Virus record (IMG/VR): IMGVR_UViG_3300037171_000070
Location: 1 to 31,002 of that record
Reading direction: 5' to 3' (one strand)
Source: a virus
DNA: 31,002 bases
The translations under genes were made by a program, and so were the position numbers. Below, one piece after another: positions 16,223 through 22,963 of the stretch. The notes below the pieces were generated by a model. That model saw only the letters and a program-made list of their open reading frames with translations. It searched no databases and was not told where the DNA came from. How positions within the stretch are numbered: the stretch's first letter is position 1; every line of letters starts with the position of its first letter.

Positions 16223-17455
16223 TTAAAAGTTAATCCCACACTTCTTCCCTTGTGGGATGGTTTCAGAAACGATTGTGTCTAACGACGAAAAATCGAACGA
16301 CAGTTCACGGCCCTTTACCCCTTCTGCGATCATTTTACAGCCTTTAACGGCTTGATTGACGGTGTCGCCAATACCGACTACACAACAAGCGAAGGACGAA
16401 GATGGGAGGACGTAGTAGCTGGTGCCAACCTTGTATGCTTTGAAGAGTTTTACATACGGGCGGAGTTTATATTCAAAGACTAACTCCATTCGATGGTCGT
16501 CTGCCCAGCCGGAAGTGCCGACGAGGACTGCAGCGTAGGCAGCACGTGAGGAGAGTTCGCTTATGTCTCTGTTCTTTGCCGCGTTAATAATAAAAGTGTC
16601 AAGATTGTTCAACGCTTCTAACATCGCCGCCATTGGTGGGTGTGGCGCGCGAATTGTAAGGTCGACAGGATAACCCATACCAGAGGGAGTGACACGCACC
16701 TCGGTGGAGACAAAGGTTGATGCGGATGCTAGATGTGGTGTGATACGCACATTGACGTCTTCCAGCACTTTCGGTAGTTGGCTACAGTTAAATCTACCTA
16801 TATACGCACTATCTTTAGCCTCATAACCATACGGATGCACCATTGGCCAGCGGCCGTGGTTACAGAGACTATCACTCCCCACCTCAACGGCGGGGTTAAT
16901 CGGAGTTTCAATAATGAATTCTAACGTTGGGTCGTTGCCATACTCCGTGAGGAGTGGGGCGATAAATTGTTCAAGAGTGGTTGCCCACGTCTCGTGTTTG
17001 AATGTTTCAATCTCACGAAAACCAGAGCATTTGATGTAACATTCGTCGTCGCCTCGTCGACGAAGTTCACGCATTAGGTTTTCAACGCCGACAACACGCG
17101 TTGCTGCGTTATGTGGAAGTGTAAGCATTTGATTCTTCGCCCACCAACGGTCGAGTTCTAACCGCTCTGCGGTTGCGCCAGCACCAAAGACAGCATAACC
17201 TCTCTTTCGCAACGAGTCGACTTCGTCGCCGTTGTGAGTATCGGGGAAGATGACAACATCACAAAGGTCAAGGGCAGAGTGAAAGTTGTAGACACGGTCA
17301 ACACCTTCATCTTCAAACCCACTCCCCATTTGGTGGCCGTTGTGGAGAGAGTGTTTGTCGACGGGGGTGATGTAGTAGCCGACTTTGTGCCCGGAGCGGG
17401 CAAGAGTGATGGCGAGTTCGAGACAGAGTCCGTGGTCTGAGATTAGGATTTTCAT
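16223..17455 (-). CDS. PurD-like ATP-grasp ligase
   Basis: 410 residues. The first 110 follow the N-terminal domain of phosphoribosylamine-glycine ligase (GAR synthetase): KILISDHGLCLELAITLARSGHKVGYY, then CDVVIFPD, then a YAVFGAGATAERLELDRWW segment like the PurD 'vfGP...a.le.sK' region. An ATP-grasp core follows with Lys142 (CYIKCSG), a FIIETPINPAVEVG strand like the lid-domain acidic strand, and STEVRVTP...GYPVDLTIRAPHPP with Glu252, Asp265 and Arg269 as candidate metal and phosphate residues. ATP-grasp ligases join a carboxylate to an amine or similar nucleophile using ATP. Phage relatives could serve purine synthesis or base or peptide modification; the substrate is not known. It sits two bases after a small gene in the leftward operon. 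The P-loop-like glycines differ from bacterial PurD, so a changed substrate is likely. Confidence 0.68.
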   Translation of the reverse strand: MKILISDHGLCLELAITLARSGHKVGYYITPVDKHSLHNGHQMGSGFEDEGVDRVYNFHSALDLCDVVIFPDTHNGDEVDSLRKRGYAVFGAGATAERLELDRWWAKNQMLTLPHNAATRVVGVENLMRELRRRGDDECYIKCSGFREIETFKHETWATTLEQFIAPLLTEYGNDPTLEFIIETPINPAVEVGSDSLCNHGRWPMVHPYGYEAKDSAYIGRFNCSQLPKVLEDVNVRITPHLASASTFVSTEVRVTPSGMGYPVDLTIRAPHPPMAAMLEALNNLDTFIINAAKNRDISELSSRAAYAAVLVGTSGWADDHRMELVFEYKLRPYVKLFKAYKVGTSYYVLPSSSFACCVVGIGDTVNQAVKGCKMIAEGVKGRELSFDFSSLDTIVSETIPQGKKCGINF

Positions 17456-17457
17456 TG

Positions 17458-17664
17458 TTAGTTTTGGGAGTTAAGGTCGATGTCGTGGATTATCGCAGCG
17501 TGTGACACGTCTGCGGCGATGACTAACATATCTTCTGCGTCGGCTAAAAGTTGGACACATTTGTCTCCAATAAATACTTCGGTCGGTGTTCCTTTACGGG
17601 TTCCACCAACCTTAAACCAAAGTCCACCTTCATCTTCTTCAATTTCGATTGTTATAGTAATCAT
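17458..17664 (-). CDS. Small acidic hypothetical protein
   Basis: 68 residues, acidic, with a beta-rich start (ITITIEIEEDEGGLWFKVGG) and a helical end. It ends 2 nt before the ATP-grasp start, so the two are probably co-translated. A 7 bp-stem hairpin (17675-17697) lies just upstream. No family is recognised. Confidence 0.6.
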   Translation of the reverse strand: MITITIEIEEDEGGLWFKVGGTRKGTPTEVFIGDKCVQLLADAEDMLVIAADVSHAAIIHDIDLNSQN

Positions 17665-17674
17665 AAAATTATTT

Positions 17675-17697
17675 GGTGGTTTTTGGTAAGAACCACC
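17675..17697 (-). promoter_or_regulatory. Hairpin just upstream of a start codon
   Basis: GGTGGTT/AACCACC, a perfect 7 bp stem with a 9 nt loop, ending about 10 nt before the ATG at 17664. Its position would let it hide or expose the translation start. Confidence 0.4.
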
Positions 17698-17717
17698 GAA
17701 ACTTTGGGGGGGATTGT

Positions 17718-17972
17718 TTAACCGGCGTTAAAGGACACGCATACGACCTCTTTAGTTATGAACCTAGAATCGGCTTTTCCTAAGTAGTGGCAGCTTAATT
17801 TGTCCATTGAAGTAACCCAACTGTCATTGGGGTTCTTCCAGAGAACGTCACTAGCGAATGGAGGCGCTGGTGACGTGTTGCAGGCGTCTATTGCAGTTTC
17901 TGCGATAACCACGAAAGAGTCGTAATCATCGTAACTATACTTGTCCGTTCGCTTAATCAAGTAAATGTTCAT
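17718..17972 (-). CDS. Small conserved-looking phage protein
   Basis: 84 residues from the ATG at 17972; a reading from 18017 would overlap the DUF932 gene. The N-terminus MNIYLIKRTDKYSYDDYDSFVVIAETA and the C-terminus VCVSFNAG match the style of a small protein seen in many phages, with no known function. It ends the DUF932 group and is followed by a gap with a hairpin. Confidence 0.6.
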   Translation of the reverse strand: MNIYLIKRTDKYSYDDYDSFVVIAETAIDACNTSPAPPFASDVLWKNPNDSWVTSMDKLSCHYLGKADSRFITKEVVCVSFNAG

Positions 17973-17983
17973 ATACGGTTTTA

Positions 17984-18730
17984 TCAATTGTTGATGAATG
18001 TTAATGCAGTTTCCCACAACCCAAGATTGATTTTGCGGTTTTGGGTGACTTCTTGTATGCCGCCCTTACTACCATTAAGGATGTTTTCCTGTATACGATT
18101 ATAGCACGTCCAAAGGTCGTTGCTAACGTCGCTTTCACGGCGTGGAGATAACACTACTGCGGCGTCTTGTGAGGTGTAGAGTTGATGCTGTTCTACGTCG
18201 CCGTAGCGGCGGACGCTCAAACAACGCTTTGCAAAGTCGAGTTGAAGGTGTGGAGTTAGTGTCGTCGCACGCATCATGTCCATTGTGCGTGGGAGCGAGT
18301 GGAACTCCGACATCATACCGACGATGATAGCGTCAAGGTTGACGCCGCCAAAGCCGAGGATGTGGATTTTACTAGTGTCGGCACTAAGCACACTTATCTG
18401 TGCTTGGTTCAAACACCACGTGCGAAAGAACCCGACGGAGAACGAAAGCCGTCGAGTGCGGTTGTGGCTGTTGAACAGCGTGGCGGTGGGCCATATTTCA
18501 CCAACTTCTTTGCGAAGAGGTGTGCCGGGGACGTCGAAGACGATCCGGTGTGAAGCATAAGGGTCGGTTTTTATGCTGTTTTGGCGTGCAGCGCGTATCT
18601 GCCAACCTTTTGATAATAGAGTGTCTACTATCGGCATGGTTGGTATGAATTGGTAGCGTGCGCTTACGTCTGGCGCTGGTGCGTCGGCGAAAGCGGCGGG
18701 GACTGAGTGACGGAGGTCGGTGAGGGTCAT
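17984..18730 (-). CDS. DUF932-family protein
   Basis: 248 residues. The pattern RYQFIPTMPIVDTLLSKGWQ, a later HRIVF strand, and IWPTATLFNSHNRTRRLSFSVGFFRTWCLNQ is typical of DUF932 (phage/plasmid-like proteins of the TIGR03299 group). Its function is not known; such proteins are common in the early regions of phages and plasmids and are often next to recombination or replication genes. The start overlaps the stop of the upstream small gene by ATGA. Confidence 0.75.
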   Translation of the reverse strand: MTLTDLRHSVPAAFADAPAPDVSARYQFIPTMPIVDTLLSKGWQIRAARQNSIKTDPYASHRIVFDVPGTPLRKEVGEIWPTATLFNSHNRTRRLSFSVGFFRTWCLNQAQISVLSADTSKIHILGFGGVNLDAIIVGMMSEFHSLPRTMDMMRATTLTPHLQLDFAKRCLSVRRYGDVEQHQLYTSQDAAVVLSPRRESDVSNDLWTCYNRIQENILNGSKGGIQEVTQNRKINLGLWETALTFINN

Positions 18731-18912
18731 ATTTTGCAGTAGTAAAAGTTGTGGTCTGTTGCCCTAACTTGTAAACCAGCACAAGACGTTAGGAAAATCA
18801 AAAGAACTTTAGATTCAGCTTTATTCCACGCTTTGTCTGTTGGTTGAATTGTTTCACCTATTTCACGTCTCCGCCAACCTTTAGGACAGCGGGGGAGTTT
18901 AATGTGGGTCAT
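18727..18912 (-). CDS. Small basic hypothetical protein
   Basis: 61 residues: a Pro/Lys-rich start (IKLPRCPKGWRRREIGETIQPTDKAWN) and a short beta C-terminus ending HNFYYCKI. It overlaps the stop of the upstream tripeptide-repeat gene by 14 bp and the DUF932 gene by 4 bp. The family is not known. Confidence 0.55.
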   Translation of the reverse strand: MTHIKLPRCPKGWRRREIGETIQPTDKAWNKAESKVLLIFLTSCAGLQVRATDHNFYYCKI

Positions 18913-19459
18913 AGTAAGAGTTTATTAAAGTTTTGATTATAGCAATCCATTTTTTATACTGTAAACCGTAGTCAGTGTTTGAGTGAACATAGTCTACTGT
19001 ATCCTTAAACGCCTCTAATGTGCCCCTAAAACAACCACAAACAACTTGGACATTTTTATCTTGCCAATAAAATGTGGTTTGTGCTTTACCTGAGCCAATG
19101 TTTGGTGTAGTAAGTCGACAAGGGTTTGAGGTGAGGTTTGAACAGTATGAACAGTTTAAACAGTTTGAACAGTATGAACAGTCTGAACAGTTTAAACAGT
19201 ATGAACAGTTTAAACAGTATGAACAGTTTGAACAGTCTGAACAGTTTGAACAGTATGAACAGTTTGAACAGTCTGAACAGTTTGAACAGTCTGAACAGTT
19301 TGAACAGTATGAACAGTTTGAACAGTCTGAACAGTTTGAACAGTTTAAACAGTTTGAACATCCAACCAAACTCCTGCTGCTCTCCTCGGCTTGTTTTTCT
19401 GACAAATCATGCCAGTGATTCCCATTGTTATCTACCCAACAATTGTTTATATAGTTCAT
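18899..19459 (-). CDS. Cys-Ser-Asn tripeptide-repeat protein
   Basis: 186 residues. Residues 34-108 are 25 perfect-length tripeptides of the form Cys-(Ser/Leu)-(Asn/Asp/Tyr), giving one Cys every third residue. The N-terminal 33 residues are polar. The C-terminal about 70 residues (TTFYWQDKNVQVVCGCFRGTLE and on) look like a conserved globular domain. Such short-period repeats often make a thin solenoid with stacked side chains, here with a cysteine ladder that could bind metal or form disulphides. The repeat is carried by a 9 bp DNA unit (see 19136-19360). ATGA joins it to the gene upstream. The function is unknown. Confidence 0.75.
   Translation of the reverse strand: MNYINNCWVDNNGNHWHDLSEKQAEESSRSLVGCSNCLNCSNCSDCSNCSYCSNCSDCSNCSDCSNCSYCSNCSDCSNCSYCLNCSYCLNCSDCSYCSNCLNCSYCSNLTSNPCRLTTPNIGSGKAQTTFYWQDKNVQVVCGCFRGTLEAFKDTVDYVHSNTDYGLQYKKWIAIIKTLINSYYDPH
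19136..19360. repeat. 9 bp minisatellite, 25 units
   Basis: 25 tandem units of RAACAGTHT as read on the + strand, with nearly no change outside the positions that switch Asn, Asp and Tyr (or Ser and Leu) codons. The low silent variation points to recent expansion by slippage or unequal recombination. The length is a multiple of three, so copy-number change keeps the frame. Because the unit has no stop in any frame, several other frames are open here but are not genes. Confidence 0.85.
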
Positions 19460-19701
19460 ACCGCTTTCAACCTTTCAAACAGCGCAAACGCTGCGGATTG
19501 GAACTTATCCTTACGCAACGCGATTGCAGCAAGGAGTTCTTCGGTGGTGGCCACGCGCCTACCGACTAGTTTGAGTGTGTAGTGCTTAGGATGTTGCCGC
19601 CGCCATTCGATTAAACCGAGTTGGTGGGCGATTGTGACCGCGTCAGCAGCACTTGCCGCTTTGGGTGCACGTCGGTGAAAATAGTGAATTGAGGGAGTCA
19701 T
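19456..19701 (-). CDS. Small basic hypothetical protein
   Basis: 81 residues, basic, with a helix-rich middle (SAADAVTIAHQLGLIEWRR, then TLKLVGRRVATTEELLAAIAL) that could be a winged-helix or similar small fold. The C-terminus AAFALFERLKAV resembles the end of the 214-residue protein at 20606. ATGA overlaps link both neighbours. The family is not known. Confidence 0.55.
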   Translation of the reverse strand: MTPSIHYFHRRAPKAASAADAVTIAHQLGLIEWRRQHPKHYTLKLVGRRVATTEELLAAIALRKDKFQSAAFALFERLKAV

Positions 19702-19865
19702 GCCATCCTCACTTCCACCTCAACAGAGGTCGCTTCGCCGACGAACCATTTGGCGATGTAGATGTTGTTCATGACTGGTGCTTCCGTCGGCAGCGGTTGC
19801 TCGTCGAACTTCACCATGTGTTTTGTATTTTTTGCTTTCACGAATTTAATGACTTTTGTTTTCAT
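19698..19865 (-). CDS. Very small protein (55 residues)
   Basis: The frame starts at the ATG at 19865 and ends with an ATGA overlap with the next gene. The sequence MKTKVIKFVKAKNTKHMVKFDE, then NIYIAKWFVG, then VEVEVRM is a typical small beta-barrel-like phage protein with an unknown role. It is the first gene of a coupled group that includes the tripeptide-repeat protein. Two hairpins lie upstream (19897-19942). Confidence 0.6.
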   Translation of the reverse strand: MKTKVIKFVKAKNTKHMVKFDEQPLPTEAPVMNNIYIAKWFVGEATSVEVEVRMA

Positions 19866-19896
19866 TTGTTGTTGTTGTTATTGATGTTTTTGTTGC

Positions 19897-19942
19897 TCGA
19901 TGACGTTTGACCATCGACTACAGCCCACTGGAAGATGGGCTG
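19897..19942 (-). promoter_or_regulatory. Two hairpins upstream of an operon start
   Basis: TCGATG/CATCGA (6 bp stem, 19897-19917) and CAGCCCA/TGGGCTG (7 bp stem, 19921-19942). They lie between two - strand genes. No U-tract follows, so they look like a leader or mRNA-stabilising structure rather than a terminator. Confidence 0.4.
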
Positions 19943-19952
19943 GTGTCGTATA

Positions 19953-20138
19953 TTAGTCAACCACAGTCCAACCAAGGTCTTGGGCGGCACCACGAGCGAG
20001 TTCTTCTTTAGCCACTTTGGGGAGTGCGTTTACCTCATACATGAGGATTGCGAGGGTCAGCTTAGGTCTCTGTTCATAATACTTCTTGATCGTCGCCGAT
20101 TGTGAAGTCTCTTTCCCGTTGGTGTCGAGGATTTTCAT
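19953..20138 (-). CDS. Small hypothetical protein
   Basis: 61 residues, mostly helical (KKYYEQRPKLTLAILMYEVNALPKVAKEELARGAAQ). The last residues are DLGWTVVD. A short gap separates it from both neighbours. No family is recognised. Confidence 0.5.
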   Translation of the reverse strand: MKILDTNGKETSQSATIKKYYEQRPKLTLAILMYEVNALPKVAKEELARGAAQDLGWTVVD

Positions 20139-20160
20139 ACTTTTTGTTAATGTTTAATAA

Positions 20161-20343
20161 CTAAAAGCCACAAACCAACCACACAACCACCCCTACGCTT
20201 GTGGCGGCGTAGAGGAAGAACCAAACCTCGGCAAGGGACACTATGACGCTAGTGTAGCCGTTGCTATTCGCGGATTTCGGCTTGTGGTTGGCGTCAGACA
20301 AGCCCACACCCTTACCGAGGTAAATTATTTCTTTCTTGTTCAT
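20161..20343 (-). CDS. Small single-pass membrane protein
   Basis: 60 residues from the ATG at 20343, directly next to palindrome copy D; a TTG at 20361 would read through the palindrome. The N-terminal 35 residues are polar; the last about 25 (VSLAEVWFFLYAATSVGVVVWLVCGF) form one transmembrane helix near the very end, so it may be tail-anchored. A role in host membrane takeover or lysis is possible, but no holin signature is clear. Confidence 0.55.
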   Translation of the reverse strand: MNKKEIIYLGKGVGLSDANHKPKSANSNGYTSVIVSLAEVWFFLYAATSVGVVVWLVCGF

Positions 20344-20356
20344 GTCATTTAATGAC
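20344..20356. promoter_or_regulatory. 13 bp palindrome, copy D
   Basis: GTCATTTAATGAC, immediately before the ATG at 20343, with GCCAAC on the upstream side. Any bound dimer would cover the start codon region. Confidence 0.7.
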
Positions 20357-20379
20357 GCCAACCATAAAGGCGCTGGCAG

Positions 20380-20601
20380 TTAGTGCTTGTGGTGGCACAC
20401 AAGTTCCTGGAGAGCAAAGTATTGTTCGGCTGTGTCAGTCGCAAACGGTTGCATGGTTAAATAATCTCTTGATTTAAATCCTAGCACCTTTTGCACGTCG
20501 TCGTGCCGCAACATTGCTACAAACCCATTAATTTCTTTTTGGGTTTCAAAGGTTACACATACTGGTATAAACTGTTCTTCTACTGTTCTATTTGCTTTCA
20601 T
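20380..20601 (-). CDS. Small hypothetical protein
   Basis: 73 residues, mixed alpha/beta (FIPVCVTFETQKEINGFVAMLRHDDVQKVLGF), ending with a His/Cys-rich tail CHHKH. That tail might bind a metal, though it is too short to call. It starts 4 nt after the stop of the upstream 214-residue gene. No family is recognised. Confidence 0.55.
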   Translation of the reverse strand: MKANRTVEEQFIPVCVTFETQKEINGFVAMLRHDDVQKVLGFKSRDYLTMQPFATDTAEQYFALQELVCHHKH

Positions 20602-20605
20602 GTTT

Positions 20606-21250
20606 TTATCCTTTTAATTGTTCAAACAGCGCCATTGCTTCGTGCGCCACGGCGTCCGCTTTAGCTGCACGCTTTGCAGCAAGTGCGCTACGTGCCGCCG
20701 AGAGGTTGTCTCCACGGTTTGTGCTATCACCATCTCGTGGGTCCGGCACAAACCAATCATAATGCACCCAAGTGATTGTCTCTTCTTCTCCAACAAGTAT
20801 CGCTAACACTCCATTGGTCATAACCAAGCGGCCGCGTAAGCGCGGCAGACCTTGAATTTGTCCCTGCCGTTGGTCAACCACCCACCGCCAGTCTGTGATC
20901 CGCCGCAATGGAATGTTGTGGGCGTTGGCGAAAGCTATCATTCCTTGCGACAACGGACGAGCAACGCGCGCGATCTTATCTGTTGCTGGCTGCACTCCGT
21001 GCTCGTGTAAAAACTTTTCACGGCGTGCTTTTTGCTTCGGTGTTAGCCTTTCGACTTCTGGTAGTGGTCTTGGGCTGACGCCCGGTTGATGGGAGATTGT
21101 CACCTTCTCGGCGTGGGCGTCTTTGTTGTCACTCTCCAAGCTTGGTGGTGGGTTGTAATACCTTCGCAGTGTTTTTGCAAACTTCCTCGCGCTGACGGCT
21201 ATAAGCGCGTTTTTGACAGCAACGCTGTGGCCTGTATATGTATCACTCAT
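20606..21250 (-). CDS. Hypothetical protein, 214 residues
   Basis: Basic N-terminal region, a Pro-rich linker with a KARREKFLHEHG helix, a central part (IPLRRITDWRWVVDQRQG, then LRGRLVMTNGVLAILVGEEETITWVHYDWFVPD) that looks like a folded beta-rich domain, and an Ala-rich C-terminal helix ending AMALFEQLKG. That end matches the end of the protein at 19456. The start overlaps the upstream Cys-rich gene by 8 bp. No family is recognised. Confidence 0.6.
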   Translation of the reverse strand: MSDTYTGHSVAVKNALIAVSARKFAKTLRRYYNPPPSLESDNKDAHAEKVTISHQPGVSPRPLPEVERLTPKQKARREKFLHEHGVQPATDKIARVARPLSQGMIAFANAHNIPLRRITDWRWVVDQRQGQIQGLPRLRGRLVMTNGVLAILVGEEETITWVHYDWFVPDPRDGDSTNRGDNLSAARSALAAKRAAKADAVAHEAMALFEQLKG

Positions 21251-21572
21251 CGCGCGGTGTCTCTCTTAGTGATTTCAAAAACTCTAACTCTGCTTTGGCG
21301 GCGTGGAGGAACTTTGAGGAGTCACATCCGCCATCTCCCCATGCTAACTCTGCCGCGTGGTAAGGCGTATCGTTACAATACCTTTGTCCTGTATGCGTCA
21401 ATACTGGACAACCAACACAAGCAAGCACCTGCGTTTTAGTAGTGTTGTAAAACATGTTGCACAACGCACAGTAGGCCGGCCCTATGCCTTCGCCATCGTA
21501 TCTTTCTCCACTCGCCAACCTCTCCCAATGTGCGATACTATATTCCAACGCTTCTAAGGTTTGTTCGGTCAT
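21243..21572 (-). CDS. Cys-rich putative zinc-binding phage protein
   Basis: 109 residues from the ATG at 21572. A frame open from the ATG at 21749 adds 59 Arg/Pro/Ala-rich residues that do not look conserved, so the shorter start is preferred. The folded part has paired cysteines (AYCALC, then CVGCPV) and a later YCNDTPY, a pattern seen in a small family of phage proteins of unknown role and likely to bind zinc. As the first gene leftward of the control region it is probably expressed very early. Confidence 0.65.
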   Translation of the reverse strand: MTEQTLEALEYSIAHWERLASGERYDGEGIGPAYCALCNMFYNTTKTQVLACVGCPVLTHTGQRYCNDTPYHAAELAWGDGGCDSSKFLHAAKAELEFLKSLRETPRDE

Positions 21573-21811
21573 AAACTTCCGTTCTTTTTCGCGCTTTGCG
21601 CCCACCAATCTGTCGCGGCGGTTGGTGTTCACCGTAGGTGGAGTGGCTGCTAGGAGTGGCCTAGCGGCTCTTCCGTCCTGCCGCAGTATCGCATAGGCCG
21701 CTAGGCCGCGCAAGCGGAAAATCGCTTCAAAGGGATATATATTTTGCATAGCAGCTATGCTTTAGGCTTTTTTGGCATAGCTCTTGCTCTGGCCGGATCG
21801 GCCATTGAGTA

Positions 21812-22068
21812 GGTCGGTAAGTCGGTAAGTAGCAACGCCTACCCCCTTTAGCTTCCGCAAATGCGGAGCTTCGCGGTAGTAAGCAAAGATTAAATAGTTT
21901 GGAAAAGGGAGCTTCTTTATATAGTGAGGAAAAAAAAAAAAAAATTAGATACTAAGTAGTGGATATTATTCCTTAATGATTAAATAGCCACTATATACAA
22001 GTCCGCACTTCCGCATTTGCGGATAATATGAGGGGTAGGGATATGTACTTACTTACCGACCGACCGAC
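21812..22068. promoter_or_regulatory. Mirror-symmetric element array around an AT-rich core
   Basis: Left side in order: two GTCGGTAA iterons (21812-21831), CCTACCCCCT (21838-21847), TCCGCAAATGCGGA (21854-21867), TATATAGTG (21918-21926). An A15 tract (21930-21944) and AT-rich core follow. Right side in reverse order as reverse complements: CACTATATA (21989-21997), TCCGCATTTGCGGA (22010-22023), AGGGGTAGG (22031-22039), and TACTTACTTACCGACCGAC with an extra repeat (22046-22068). The same ordered elements thus read outward both ways. This fits paired divergent promoters under one regulator, or an origin with iterons and an unwinding region. Confidence 0.6.
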
Positions 22069-22103
22069 TCTTCGCTCCGCCGCGAAGCGCGCCCTGCGTT
22101 CGC

Positions 22104-22116
22104 GTCATTTAATGAC
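22104..22116. promoter_or_regulatory. 13 bp palindrome, copy E
   Basis: GTCATTTAATGAC in the divergent control region, the only copy not next to a start codon (the next gene starts more than 300 bp away). It follows a hairpin-rich GC stretch. Confidence 0.65.
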
Positions 22117-22236
22117 CTGCACATAAAGCGGCAGCGCCTTAGCGGATGTATTAGCCTTCGTCGACGGTCTTACTGTGGTGGAGTGAAGCTGCGCTGGTGC
22201 AAGGCTAACTGTGACCACGGGGGGCCGCCTAATGCT

Positions 22237-22264
22237 GCGGCTTGCACCCTGCGGCTTGCACCCT
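22237..22264. repeat. 14 bp tandem duplication
   Basis: Two exact head-to-tail copies of GCGGCTTGCACCCT in the non-coding leader of the rightward unit. It may be a recent duplication or a double binding site. Confidence 0.7.
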
Positions 22265-22427
22265 GCCGCCTAGCGCTTCGCGTGGCACGTAGCTAAGGTT
22301 TTTGGTGCTCCAAAAAAATCGCATCAAAAAGAGATATAAAGCTTGAGCGGCGGACGCTGCTATGCGATATTGCTCCTGGGGAGAGAACCACGGCACTTAG
22401 CCGCGAAGGCTCCCTTAAATAACATAT

Positions 22428-22637
22428 ATGACAGCAATATTCGCAAATCTTGGTATCGATGAACAGACTATCGCCGTAACTGACGAAGTCATAGCAGCTA
22501 TTAATGCTGCTATAGCATCCTCACCTATTGTCACCGGCAAATGGGTAAACGACGTTCGCGTCTACACGCCCGATCCCAGCAAGCATCTGGTGCTGGTGCC
22601 AACTATCATCGTCCAAAAAGTCATCAAAGGTAACTAA
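22428..22637 (+). CDS. Small hypothetical protein, first rightward gene
   Basis: 69 residues, with an Ala/Ile-rich helical N-terminal half and a beta C-terminal half (GKWVNDVRVYTPDPSKHLVLVPTIIVQKVIKG). No Shine-Dalgarno sequence is seen before the ATG; the bases are AT-rich. One base separates it from the next gene. No family is recognised. Confidence 0.55.
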   Translation: MTAIFANLGIDEQTIAVTDEVIAAINAAIASSPIVTGKWVNDVRVYTPDPSKHLVLVPTIIVQKVIKGN

Positions 22638-22638
22638 T

Positions 22639-22914
22639 ATGATAAACATTGAACTAGCAGCTAAGGCCGTCGCATCCGTTGTCCAAGCCTCTGGCAAGTT
22701 TGGCGCGGATGAGCAAAAAGCGGCGCTCACCATGATAGGCAAAGAAGCGTCTCCCGCTGACCTGGTTGACACGTTCAGCCGGATTGGCAATGTCTCGGCC
22801 GTGAGGCAGGAGTTGGAAAAATGCGGAGTTTTGAAGGTCGCTCCTGCCGACCACTCCGCCTTCCAACGAGCGGTGCTCCATACCCTTGAGACGCTCCGCA
22901 CAGCTAAGAAGTAA
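22639..22914 (+). CDS. Small helical hypothetical protein
   Basis: 91 residues, nearly all predicted helix (IELAAKAVASVVQASGKFGA and on), with no recognised motif. It is the last gene of a two-gene unit that ends at a strong intrinsic terminator (22931-22963). The unit is separated from the packaging genes, so it may carry an early or independent function rather than a virion one. Confidence 0.6.
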   Translation: MINIELAAKAVASVVQASGKFGADEQKAALTMIGKEASPADLVDTFSRIGNVSAVRQELEKCGVLKVAPADHSAFQRAVLHTLETLRTAKK

Positions 22915-22930
22915 CCCTTAGCTCCTCACC

Positions 22931-22963
22931 CCCCTAGCGGCAGCAACCCGCTAGGGGTCTTTC
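22931..22963 (+). terminator. Rho-independent terminator
   Basis: A perfect 10 bp stem CCCCTAGCGG/CCGCTAGGGG with a 7 nt loop, followed by TCTTTC, placed 17 nt after the stop of the helical gene. Confidence 0.8.

Larger units (their letters stand above)
21573..22427. promoter_or_regulatory. Divergent control region (about 0.85 kb without a supported gene)
   Basis: Leftward and rightward transcription units diverge from here. It holds a 6 bp-stem hairpin GCATAG/CTATGC (21746-21760), a nested mirror-symmetric segment (21812-22068), palindrome copy E, a tandem 14 bp duplication (22237-22264) and an AT-rich hairpin TTTTTGG/CCAAAAA (22299-22316). No ORF in it looks coding and no tRNA was seen. 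It is the natural site for the main early and late promoters and possibly an origin of replication. Confidence 0.65.

Noticed and set aside
19136-19360. CRISPR array
   Set aside because: The 9 bp units are contiguous with no spacers, lie inside a coding frame, and there is no leader or cas gene.
19074-19569. Open frames on the + strand and a second - strand frame through the 9 bp repeat (114, 143 and 91 residues)
   Set aside because: The repeat unit has no stop in these frames, so they are open by construction; the products are simple Asn-Ser-Leu, Glu-Gln-Phe or Phe-Lys-Leu runs, and only the Cys-Ser-Asn frame has coupled neighbours and a conserved-looking C-terminal domain.
21573-21749. N-terminal extension of the Cys-rich protein to the ATG at 21749
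   Set aside because: The added 59 residues are Arg/Pro/Ala-rich and unlike the folded part, and the ATG at 21747-21749 lies in a perfect hairpin; kept only as an alternative start.
21750-22427. tRNA or known riboswitch in the divergent region
   Set aside because: No cloverleaf with a GGTTCRA-type arm and no known aptamer core could be found by eye.
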